Shown here: positions 44,201-52,600 of the stretch, in pieces
Numbering within the stretch: the stretch's first letter is position 1
Layout: each line of letters starts with the position of its first letter
Assembly: GCA_033964015.1 (NCBI GenBank)
Contig: CM066921.1
Location: 26,517,355-26,581,354, forward strand
From: Scolanthus callimorphus
Lineage: Eukaryota > Cnidaria > Anthozoa > Actiniaria > Edwardsiidae
DNA length: 64,000 nucleotides
Direction of reading: 5' to 3'
Made by a program: the position numbers and the translations under genes
The notes under the pieces: generated by a model
Database searches by the model: none
Seen by the model: the letters and a program-made list of their open reading frames with translations, nothing else
Told to the model about the DNA's origin: nothing

Positions 44201-47200
44201 AGGTTTCAAAGTGGACAGAATTCACCCTGAATACTTTGAGACAGTGCGTTCAGAATGGCTCATCAGGGGGATCCTTCTCACTGGAATTATATGTGGACCA
44301 AAAGCTACTCAAGATCTGCTTGTCCACTCTTGAGACCTTGATAAATGTCGAGACTAACTCACAAGGTGAGATAGAGTGCATGCTTCGTCTATTTTAAAAA
44401 CATGTATGTGTGCCAAGACAACAAAGTAATCTCCATAAGAGCTCTTGAAACAGTTGTTGGAAGTTTTGAGATTGTTTCTCTGACATTTTGAATTCTACAG
44501 AGAAAAACGTCCCTTTGTTTCGTAACCAATCAATTGTTTCCATAACGTTTAGACCTAGGGAACACTACCGGTAACTGTGGAAACACTAGTTTTAGTAGGT
44601 ATTTGTTTTGTTTACAGGGACATCTGCTTTTTCTGTCTTCGTTGATGCTGTAAGCATGATGTTGCATCTTCTGAGAAGTTCCAGAGCTGAAGCTACGGTA
44701 AATGAAACTCTAACAGACTGTCCACATGGTTCCCTGATTCAAATCACACTAGTGGTCTATTGCCAACGCTGCGTTCTGATTGGTTGAGCTACTAGTAGGC
44801 TATAAGTTATAGCCTACCAGTAGCGAAAAGTGTCGGAATTGAAAGCCAGAAAATGGCAAATGACCAGACCAGAAAACGTTTTTGGCTGTACAAATTGACC
44901 TACTAGTGTGATTTGACTAAAACAATTATTCCGGCCTTTGGCCTCATGGGCTATTGACTCAAAGCCCAAATTTTGCGGGTAAACTGTTTCATCACAATGC
45001 TACTATTAGTATTTTACCGATATGTTTGATATTTTCGCAACGATTTCACTACGCATTTGCAGAGTGGAGTTTTGCACGGCTTGCCTACTGAACAAATCGC
45101 AGCGGAAACCGTGATAAGGCTTATTTGCTGCAGGCTATAGATAAGGATGCTTTCTGTGGAAATTTGCATTATCTGAACCAGGGGGATGGCAACGACCATG
45201 ATGATCGTTCCCAGTTGCGGAACTGTCAATCAAACTCAGTCAGGCGCTCAGCTAACCAAAGCCGAGTTCTTCGTCTTGATGCCCATCCCAGGGGGGTTCT
45301 TCACATGTCGACCTGATGGTGGTGCTCGTCGTATTTTTTAGGGGTCAAAATCGACTCTCAGGTATTTTTTAGGAGGTATCGGAGAAATACTGTGGCTTTC
45401 ACTGATAAATGGTATTAGGGTACGCAAATAAATGAAAGGGTCACAAACCAAGCAAAACGTTTTCTCTCACTCTTTATTCATTTATAGCTCTAAAATAAGC
45501 TTGTTTTGAGATGAGAAACAATAACAAAGAAGGTTGGATGCCCATGCTCGCGTTGGCAAGAATTATGGCCGAATATGCCTTTTTTTAAATATCTTTTGGC
45601 GCTGATCGACGGCGAAGGGAACCACACTTGCTCTAGAGTATAATGTTAAAGGTTTCAGAGAGCTGTTTGCGGCCTTCCATTGTGACGGGGAACCACATAG
45701 CAGACTGTCACAACTCTCAGCTACGCGGGTTTCGATCAATCCCTGCCATCTGAATCTTTTATTTGAGTTTCAAATCTTGTGATCATGACTTAGGTGGACC
45801 GTGAACGATAGGACTGGCTACAGGAAAGTTTTGTCTTGCCTTGATTTTGGCTCACCAAGTGGAAAGCGATCTATAGTTAAGTTTGCCTCAACGGCGGTTT
45901 GCTCCAAACGCAGCGAGTGTGAGTTATATAGTTCCCGCTTCAGTCTTTCAGGCTGAAAAAATCTAAATAATCCTCAATCGTTACTGAAACAAGTAGGTAT
46001 GGTATAGATTTGATATTTATGTGAGACCTGTTGCTTTAATGTTATTCGCTCTTTCTTTTCTTCGTCGTCTTGTCCGCTAGCAAACTTTACCTGAAGAACA
46101 GACCTGACAGACTGAATTATTCCTTCTGGGCTTTTATTTGCGTGCAATATGTATTGAAACGAACAAAAATATAAGTTCAATCGATGGCATAATGATAAAA
46201 TTGCGATCAGTCCTCGAATTTCGGTTTGTGCAGCCTTCTCGATCAGTGTTGTGTTGGAAGAGTAGAGTTCGCAAGTTACAAAGGCTTTGTTTGATTGACA
46301 GCTGAGCAACTGGGAACGTTCATCTAACTCGGGTCCAGGTCTCGTCGTCATCCCCCCCCCCCCCTGATCTGAACGTGTCCTTTGTTTGCAATCAGTTCTT
46401 TTAAACTGTAAAGTGTGTGAATTACTATTAATTCCCGTTTCTTAGACAATCGCCGCAACATTGAAATGCCTCGGAAACGTTCTACAGTTCTGTCCATCAC
46501 ATACTACTGAGCTGCTTGACTGTTCTGCGCCTGCGTCTAGTGGAAGCACCGAAAGCCCGTTAGCTAGCAAGCGACCAAAGCAAGACGAGATACTTGATAG
46601 AGATACATTTGCTTCTGAATTGGGCTTTGCACTGCATTGGCGACTACGAGACGACAGATGGGAAGTTAAAGACTCAGTGTTTGAGTTTATAACTTTCTTA
46701 CTTCAAACTCAGCAAGGTATATATGCACGTGTTATCAAATACGTTGTTCATCTGTCTTGAGTCCTCGTTTTCATTTGCGCGACCCTTCCACGGTTTCTTT
46801 CTACAAGTTGACGATAATCCATCCAAACAATTGAAAAGAGCACCTGAATATTAAGCTTCTAAAATGGCTAAGAAACATCGACCAACTCGACCAATTTACA
46901 ATATTTTGTCCAGCAACTTGGCACATTTGCTACTTATTTAGTAGGCGCATTTTGCAATCTGGCTCGATTTCAAACTAAAATTTTACTTTGATTCGATTTT
47001 GCCTGTCATTGTTGTGTCCGTAGAAGGAACGTTTCTGATTGGCTAATTTTCCCGCCATTTTTTGCGCGCGTGGGTTGACAGAGGAATGAAGCAACACATA
47101 TTTCTCTAGACTTTCTCAAAGTCCTTTGAAAAGAGTTTCGTGCTTGGTTGTTAGTATCCTGAGAGGGGTCGACTTGTGGCAAGTCTAAACTAAACTAGGA

Positions 47201-49069
47201 CTCATGTTGCGCGCAATAGTGTATTTAGACACGCGTTTCCGTCATGTTTCCCAGTTTAACCACGCGAGAAACTTTGTTGGGCGCGACAAATTTTGTAGGC
47301 GGGATACAAAGAAATTTCGCGTTTTCGAGACACACGCTTGCAATGGCACTTTGTTTAGCCACTCAGGGAAACATGCAGGACATGCCGTTTTCCATTTTTT
47401 CAGTGAAAAGTTTAACAATTTTCGTCGCAACGTGACGGGTTGTTTCCTGGCTTGTCTTGTTACAGAATCGGTAGAGCGTTTTGTCGCTGACCATAACATT
47501 CCGTCTGCTGTGTGGAAATCCATGGATGACTGCGAGAGCTACGTGCGTGCGTCCGCCTGGCAGGCTATGGAAGAAATCGTGTGCCACCCTTACCTACGCT
47601 CGCATGTGGAGCACACACTTGGCATAAAAATGGTCAGTACTACAAGTGACTTTTTCTCAGAATTCCACAATTATTTCACTGCGCCGCTATTGCCCTATTC
47701 CGCTGCAAACGTAGCCTGCTTGCAGGCGGTACTTGGCGCCCGATCATCGAACGGACCGGGTTTTCCGCGATAAAAACACTCAGTACCGCCTGCAAGCAGG
47801 CTACTGCAAACGGGGGTTTGGCCTCCAGCATTTACATTTAGAACAAATTTGTGGCATTTGCACCTCTTGTTTACCGGATGTAATTGGATTACAAATGAGC
47901 CTCTCTTTTTGATTTACTACAAGGATGAACAGTTTTAAGCACATTTCAGGGTTCGTTCGCGTCCCGGAATTCCTGGAATACCCTGGATTTTCATTTCCTT
48001 CCTGGAAAGTCGTCGAAAGTCCTGGAATTTTATGGAAAATCCTGGAAAAATGTTTCAACTCAAATGTGGTTGAATCAGTCGGTTTCGCGAATTTCATGTT
48101 GGGCTGCAAACTATGACATCCTCCAGACTTATAATGTTTTTTTTGGGGAGGGGGCATTTCTACCCAATATAAACCCTGGAAAACTCCTGGAAAAATAACT
48201 AAAGACTTCCTAGAAAATCTTGGATTTTTGTCCTTCAGAAAACGTACGAACCCAGACATTTGTATTTATTGCAGATACACGCCCTACAGAAAGTAAACAC
48301 GTTTATGCAGAGCGATACTGAAGCTTTCCCGAGACGCCGAGCATTGGAGTGCCTTACTCGTTGGATAAAACACAGGCTACCCGCCTTATCACCGATCTTC
48401 ACCCTACAATCGTCAGAAGCTGTATCAGTGTTCTCTCGTCTGCTGTCATGCGCAATGGAGGATTTCGACTGGGAAGTCAAGCTACGCGGTTTGGACCTCG
48501 TGGAAGCCATAATTCAAATGTTTGACACGAGTAAAGAGCTTGGTAACTGGAGCAATAACCCGTCAGGTTTGAGCGCCACCGGAAGCCACGGAGGTAATCA
48601 AATTGCAAGCGAGTGTTTCCGCACAAGTGACACAGTCCTCGTGGTGTTGTGTAAGTTAGGGGGTGTTGGCCCGTTACTGGAAGCTCTAAATGACTGTGAC
48701 TCTCTTGTTTGCGAGAAGGCATTGGAAGTACTCACCTTTTTGCGAAAAACAGTGGAGGAAGAATGCATCTTAGATAATGTACTTGAACATGGACAGTCAG
48801 ACGAACGAATGGAGCTAGAAAAGAACACAGAGAAAAGCCTCCAGGATAGTAAAGCTATAACAACACTGGAAGGACTTGATAGGATATTATCAACTTCTTC
48901 CAAAGCGATAGACGATTTCAGGAGTATTATCCAGAGGCTTGATCTCGCCAGTTTGTCTAGCGATTGCGCATGCGCGAATATCATCTTGCGAACTGAGCCC
49001 GCCTGCATGCTGGAAGACATTTTATCAGCGGCTATACCTCATGATGATAACCTTCTAGACTGTTACTAA
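28809..49069 (+). CDS. BRAT1: BRAT1 homolog, nine exons, complete
   Basis: BRAT1 is a HEAT-repeat protein first described as binding BRCA1 and ATM and now linked to the Integrator endonuclease pair INTS9/INTS11. Exons: 28809-29235, 36134-36715, 40795-41002, 42729-42842, 44179-44365, 44618-44697, 46446-46716, 47466-47632, 48275-49069, all with GT/AG borders and compatible phases once one A is added at 36298-36300; total about 943 codons against 821 in human. Matches to human BRAT1: DDTSLEKLLTWL (human DDTCLEKLLDWF), WEVKDSVFEFITFL, ESYVRASAWQAM, DTEAFPRRRALECLTRWI, DFDWEVKLRGLDL, NDCDSLVCEKALEVLTFLRK, and the terminal DCY. The start at MAAVS (28809) is preferred over 28791 because of ATGGCGG. 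A second frame ambiguity lies at the end of exon 1. Confidence 0.93.
29262..29315. repeat. CTGT microsatellite
   Basis: Repeated GTCTGTCTGTCT just after BRAT1 exon 1. Confidence 0.9.
29474..29699. repeat. 113-bp tandem duplication with CRE words
   Basis: Two adjacent copies beginning GATATCCACAGGGTACCCAA and ending near GCCTGACGTCACAGGC. Each contains TGACGTCA. Confidence 0.9.
31154..34395. repeat. Satellite of about 375-bp units built from a MITE, nine copies
   Basis: Units start (TGGACAATTCCAGAAAATA) near 31154, 31441, 31816, 32196, 32575, 32945, 33325, 33701 and 34067. Each unit holds a MITE with inverted ends like the solo copy at 6499-6757, plus about 105 bp of spacer (GGGTTATCAGGCAGTGTATC, TATGGCATACTTTGTGTC). 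The first unit is shorter. G-run length varies among copies. Long open frames here reflect repetition, not genes. Confidence 0.93.
34396..35280. other. Interior of the Mutator-like element, no gene
   Basis: Non-coding, with duplicated phrases: CTTCACTATTGCTTG and AAACTAGCATCTAA occur near 34440-34490 and 34950-35000. G-run at 35018-35050. Confidence 0.4.
35685..36133. other. BRAT1 intron 1 distal part
   Basis: No gene. CAATTCCAGTGGTGACCATG at 35681 is mirrored by CATGGTCACCGCTGGAATTG near 35958, a palindromic MITE of about 300 bp (roughly 35680-35985), into whose left end the Mutator-like element seems to have inserted. Confidence 0.55.
36134..36715 (+). CDS. BRAT1: BRAT1 exon 2
   Basis: CISATVYHINDSSMFVAMAA aligns with human FSLQGDSSLFVASAA. 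At 36298-36300 an AAA needs a fourth A to pass from PIQMLK into SMLPGSQCNTTEPLTML; after that the frame is open to the GTAAGC donor. Confidence 0.88.
38382..38753. mobile_element. 372-bp Mutator-like MITE
   Basis: Ends TAGCCTGCGAAAGC and GCTTTCGCAGGCTA; flanking 9-bp duplication CCCTAAAGT / CCCTAGAGT with one mismatch. Confidence 0.82.
38790..39230 (+). pseudogene. Broken fragment of an unnamed repeat-associated protein
   Basis: Pieces read FDGAVVVQMVNPKTEQTF, then in other frames KGTGARLALDVKIPPNWK. I recall a similar pattern (a K-P-K-x-x-x-TF-x-EY block, then a G-x-G-x-R block and P-x-NW) from uncharacterised, often multi-copy proteins in coral and other invertebrate genomes; this is from memory and unverified. 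Stops and frame changes show it is not functional. Confidence 0.45.
39171..39571. repeat. 200-bp tandem duplication
   Basis: 39171-39370 and 39371-39571 (both starting GGTCGACGATAATAAGACAG) appear identical except for one A in an A run (TCAAAGG versus TCAAAAGG), so it is very young or an assembly artefact. Confidence 0.93.
40795..41002 (+). CDS. BRAT1: BRAT1 exon 3
   Basis: TTTTTCCCTGCAG acceptor; CFPAEWCSCLYFILDACALA, ending SQGLQESKELQ before GTACAA. Phase enters at one base and leaves at 0. Confidence 0.85.
41154..41412. mobile_element. MITE with inverted ends, copy 2
   Basis: Same family as 4608-4864: TAGAGCGGATTTCACATGAC ends and the AACCAATTACTAAGTAATTA core. BRAT1 intron 3. Confidence 0.88.
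41690..42540. repeat. 101-bp minisatellite, eight copies, open in all three minus frames
   Basis: GTTGCACTGA recurs at about 41771, 41871, 41972, 42073, 42174, 42274, 42374 and 42476. The unit is purine-rich (GGATGGATGGAAGGAATGG, AGGAGGGACAGACAG). On the minus strand all three frames stay open for over 900 nt because the unit has no stops and a period not divisible by 3. It lies in a BRAT1 intron, antisense, so it is not considered a gene. Confidence 0.93.
42729..42842 (+). CDS. BRAT1: BRAT1 exon 4
   Basis: EASSAVQGLLLPWLKDKK to KELATFL, 38 codons, phase 0/0. Amphipathic helical character fits a HEAT repeat. Confidence 0.85.
42976..43130. repeat. AAT microsatellite and short retroelement tail
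   Basis: An AATAATAAT run is followed by AAAGCCTGTATAGCCC and AAAGTGCTTTCACAAGGCTA, like a short SINE/LINE 3' end. CCTATCAGGTGACA is duplicated in tandem at about 43076-43110. Confidence 0.6.
43999..44132. mobile_element. Partial TAGCCTGC-type MITE
   Basis: The right end CCAACGCCTGCGAGCAGGCTA matches the Mutator-like family; the left end retains only GGAGACTAGTTTTAGGTCGA, mirrored inside the right end. It contains CAAGATGGCGGCT. It ends about 45 bp before BRAT1 exon 5. Confidence 0.6.
44179..44365 (+). CDS. BRAT1: BRAT1 exon 5
   Basis: DSNDSQTKVSKWTEFTLNTL to LETLINVETNSQ; acceptor TACCTGCAG, donor GTGAGA. Confidence 0.85.
44618..44697 (+). CDS. BRAT1: BRAT1 exon 6
   Basis: GTSAFSVFVDAVSMMLHLLR; acceptor TTGTTTACAG, donor GTAAAT. 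Confidence 0.85.
44750..44985. repeat. Second copy of the 4118-4355 repeat
   Basis: CTAGTGGTCTATTGCCAACG, then TATAAGTTATAGCCTAC, AGCGAAAAGTGTCGGAATTG, AAACAATTATTCCGG in the same order. BRAT1 intron 6. Confidence 0.8.
45206..46370. repeat. Composite repeat in BRAT1 intron 6
   Basis: GATCGTTCCCAGTTGC plus CTGTCAATCAAAC at 45206-45236 is mirrored at 46283-46325. Just inside is a fragment (45288-45480, GGGTTCTTCACATGTCGACC, TATTTTTTAGGGG) of the element family complete at 56151-56590. Confidence 0.6.
46446..46716 (+). CDS. BRAT1: BRAT1 exon 7
   Basis: Includes a charged linker (ASKRPKQDEILDRD) and the conserved HEAT segment RWEVKDSVFEFITFL. Confidence 0.92.
47466..47632 (+). CDS. BRAT1: BRAT1 exon 8
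   Basis: ESVERFVADHNIPSAVWKSM, then DDCESYVRASAWQAMEEI as in human DPESYVRASAVTAMGQL; donor GTCAGT. Confidence 0.93.
47712..47803. mobile_element. 92-bp Mutator-like MITE
   Basis: Ends TAGCCTGCTTGCAGGCGGTA and its complement; perfect 9-bp duplication CTGCAAACG at 47703-47711 and 47804-47812. BRAT1 intron 8. Confidence 0.92.
47950..48250. repeat. CCTGGAA-rich hairpin element, copy B
   Basis: Inverted relative to 8380-8660; TTTCAACTCAAATGTGGTTG is shared. It ends about 25 bp before the BRAT1 exon 9 acceptor. Confidence 0.8.
48275..49069 (+). CDS. BRAT1: BRAT1 exon 9 (C-terminus)
   Basis: 265 codons including stop. Contains SDTEAFPRRRALECLTRWIK, EDFDWEVKLRGLDLVEAI, NDCDSLVCEKALEVLTFLRK, an acidic linker, and the end MLEDILSAAI to LLDCY, matching human LLQDMLATGG to EADCY. 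Confidence 0.95.
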   Translation: MHALQKVNTFMQSDTEAFPRRRALECLTRWIKHRLPALSPIFTLQSSEAVSVFSRLLSCAMEDFDWEVKLRGLDLVEAIIQMFDTSKELGNWSNNPSGLSATGSHGGNQIASECFRTSDTVLVVLCKLGGVGPLLEALNDCDSLVCEKALEVLTFLRKTVEEECILDNVLEHGQSDERMELEKNTEKSLQDSKAITTLEGLDRILSTSSKAIDDFRSIIQRLDLASLSSDCACANIILRTEPACMLEDILSAAIPHDDNLLDCY

Positions 49070-49548
49070 AGGAAATTATTTATATGTGAGAACGTAACTT
49101 GAGCATGAATTGTACGCTGAGCTGCAGAGGATAAATGACATTTCCTTATATGTTGTCTTTAAAATTTTATTCGAGGGTGCAGTTATTTTTTAAACATTTT
49201 TGTGAGAAACGTTGGCATCCTTTCCTTGCATAGTTTAACACATCTTTACCCTGTCTGCACAAAGTTGTTAAAATGAGTGCAGTGGCTTCGATGGCTTGAC
49301 TGGCGGAACACTAATCACCTAAAGCGACCTTTGGAAATGCGCAACGTGAAACAATGGCTTTAGCATTGTTGCGTTTCTATGAGCGTTTCAATGAGCCTTT
49401 CATGCCGTAAAATGTAAAATAAGTCGTCTGAATTTTAATGACTATCGAAAATGACGTCGCAGCAATGCATTGTGGGTATGGAGCTGGCTCCTTTAAGTAC
49501 GAGTTTGCTTTGTTTCCTTTTTCTTTCTTCTCACTTCTGTGTTGAGAG
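49070..49548. other. BRAT1 3' UTR and tail-to-tail spacer
   Basis: 480 bp between the BRAT1 stop and the stop of the minus-strand discoidin gene. No clean AATAAA is seen; TAAAATGTAAAATAAG near 49410 is the closest. The two 3' UTRs must be short or overlap. Confidence 0.5.
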
Positions 49549-49695
49549 TCAGGTTGGGCATCCGTAAAACTCCACTCTCATCTCAATATGCACATTCCAG
49601 TCTTTCACGTTGATCTGAAGAAGCCTCGCTTGAATCCCACCTCCGAGCGTGTTAGTAGCAATAGAGTTGCGTGGTTTGGTGTTACCGACAAACAA
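49549..49695 (-). CDS. F5/8 type C C-terminal exon
   Basis: CTTTCTTTCAG acceptor, phase 0; 48 residues with ARLLQINVKDWNVHIEMRVE and the closing FYGC of discoidin domains, then TGA. Confidence 0.88.
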   Translation of the reverse strand: MFVGNTKPRNSIATNTLGGGIQARLLQINVKDWNVHIEMRVEFYGCPT

Positions 49696-52600
49696 CTGAA
49701 AGAAAGATCGGATAAAGTGTTTGTATGCCATGCTCATTTCTAATATTGAATGCTAGTAAGAAATGCTTCAGGAGAAGTGAAAACTCAGGGGCACTAGTCA
49801 CAGGACAGGCAACAATTATGTGCGAATAAATATCAACATAAAACATTTGGCCGGTGTGTAGTTTGTTGTTGAACAATGTTCACACTGTTTTTCGAGCGAG
49901 TTTGTGTCTTTCGGCTTTCGGCTTTCGTCCAGTCACCAGTTCATGATGACAAAACGAGAGTCCACAGGAAGGCTAGTGAGTAATGGGCATTGATAAGCAA
50001 GTTGTTACATTTATATGGTTCGTACAAAGGCTTGGTCTATATTTAAAAAAAAACAAATTTATATCATAACTGAACAACTAGAAAATTGGCTCGGGCAAGT
50101 CACTTTTCTGTCCTATACTTGTCCTGGGACTAGTGGGCAAAAAAGTTAAGGTCGAGCACTGAACGCCTTTTATTTAACTTAAAATCCGCTTCACCCTTCT
50201 CTTAATACACTGTTTCGCTGCCATTTTCGATATCAGAGACTCGTCAAAAAGTGTTCAGGTTAGAGCAAGTTGTACAATGAACAAACGTACGAAAACTCTT
50301 ATTGAAATAGTAGAAGTCAGAGTTTCTGATAGTAAGTAATGAATCATGTGAACAAAAACAGCAATGCAGGGCAAGGTGAGACGGATCCTTTAAAATGGAA
50401 ACCAAGCTTACCTTAGCCTCCCCTCCCTCCGTATAATTGCGCCAGGTAACACCATCCAGACTGTAACCAACTGTGTAGGCTTTTACATATCTACTGCTTC
50501 CACTAGTACCTTGGGTTGCGATTTTAGTCACCTTGACGACCTTCCTAAAATCGACTTCCAGCCATTGCTTATCGTTGATATGGCCATAGGCAGCTTGCCA
50601 GGAATATCTATCGAGGTTTAGCCGCGCCCGCGCCCCGCCCCAGTCGCCGTATTTAGACGAAACAGTGATCTGGTCGTCAGAATGTTGCGATTCTCCATCC
50701 CCAGAGCTTTTTCGATACACGCTGTCATGGTAAAAAGTAGCAGCTTTAAGACATTTTCTACTGACTTCCTCATGTACTGAAATCAGGAGTTTTTTCTAAA
50801 ATTGCTTTCCATTTCTTATCCCACAATAATTTTCTTGCCGAGATAGGCCGTTATCACGCAAAATTGATTAATAATACTTAATAGTTATCAGAAAATGAAA
50901 TCCAGCTTTCAATTCTACGCATCCGTATTAGTAAAATTGCAAAGTTTCAAAAGAATTACTTGAAAACTGGCTGAGATATGAATTTTTAAAACTTCGTATT
51001 TTGGCTTACTTTTTACAAAGAAATGTATGGGAAAATACGTCTAGTCGAGGCTGGACGGGCATTGATGCCCGTCCACCCTCGTTTCGATGTATTTTCCCAT
51101 ACATTTCTTGCGAAAAAAAAATAAGCCAGAATAATGAAGTTTTGAAAATTCATATTTCAGTCAGTTTTCAAGCAATCTTCACCAAACTTTGCAACTTTAC
51201 TAATACGGATGTGTAGAATTGAATACTGGATTTCATTTTCTGTTAACTGTTAAGTAGTATTAATTAACAATCGAAACCTTTCTTCGCGAAGCCACTATGA
51301 AAATCACACCAAGTTCCAGAGCCGTTTGTATCTTTGAGCCACTTAAACCTGACTATCAGGCGGAATTTTATTTTTCCGAGGGAAATGACAGAGGAAAAAT
51401 GATATTACGCCTGATACTTAACACTTATTGGATGAGGTTGAGCATGATAGTGAGATTTGGCAACGCCGAGGTTTGTGTTATCAGCCGAAGCGAAGCTGAG
51501 GCGGATAACACTAACTCGAGGCGTTGACAAATCTCACTATCATGCGAAAACCGAATTCAATAATTGTTATATTCTTACCTAGCTAAACGGAGTCAGCGAT
51601 GAGGCCGTGCACGGCGACACGGTTTTTCAACTTCATCTTACGTCCATTGGTATTTTTCTTTTCGTATTCAATTCAAATAGCCATAGTTGATGTTTAGATA
51701 TCCTGAGCAATGATCTCTTGGCAAAAATCATAACAGATTCAACGAGAATATTCGCAAAACCGGCTTTCAATTCGGAAATGAAAACCAAGATGGCGGCCAA
51801 ACCTATTGGCTTGCGTTTTGACGTCATTAGAGTGCATCAATCCTAATGTCTGTAGTATGACGTCAGGCACTGCGCGCCAACAAGGTTTCGCTGCGTACTC
51901 TTAGCCAATCAGAACCGAGATAGTGGCATGGCTGAATAATAAAATTACTTGTCGCGCGCGGCACGCGCTGCCACCTTTTGAGGCGGCTGTCAACATAATA
52001 TCAAAGAAGAGTCGACAGCTGTCATGGCCTGGCTTATTGTCTCGTTCACTACAAAACGCCAACTGAACAGTAAATGTATCAGGCCATCTTCTCGATTTCA
52101 CGGTATTTTACGAGGGAGGGCCTGATCCTCGGGTTATGAGCCACTCAAAAAAAGCCTCTTTGCGCGGAAGAAACCCAGAATTAGAAATGTAAATTCTAAT
52201 GACGCCAGAAATTAGTGCTTGCTTCTTGGCAAACCCGACGACATATATTTTTTCATTACAAGGGATTTTCAATTTTATTGCTGATATGTTATGACAGCAG
52301 AAATTAAAAGACTACGACTTTATGAAACCGCATACTAAAAGTGGAGAACGGTAAAGGAGTTGCAATTTGATCTCTATAATCTACCAAATGTGCCTCACTG
52401 CCATTGGGCAGGCTCTGGTAACTTGAAGGCCTTTTGCTGATTTTAAACATTGCATGCGCTGAAACTTTTTTCTCTTAAGCCTATCAAATCTAACGCATGC
52501 GTCTGTGGCTGTAACCAGAGCCTCCTCTACAAATGTCGGTTTTATCTGCCGTATTTCAAGATATGCAATTCCGGTGTGTAACTCACCTTTTTGGCAATGT

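Noticed and set aside
47204..47773. 189-codon continuous frame as a separate gene
   Set aside because: It is BRAT1 exon 8 extended into intron on both sides; the AG at 47465 and GT at 47633 delimit the conserved part.
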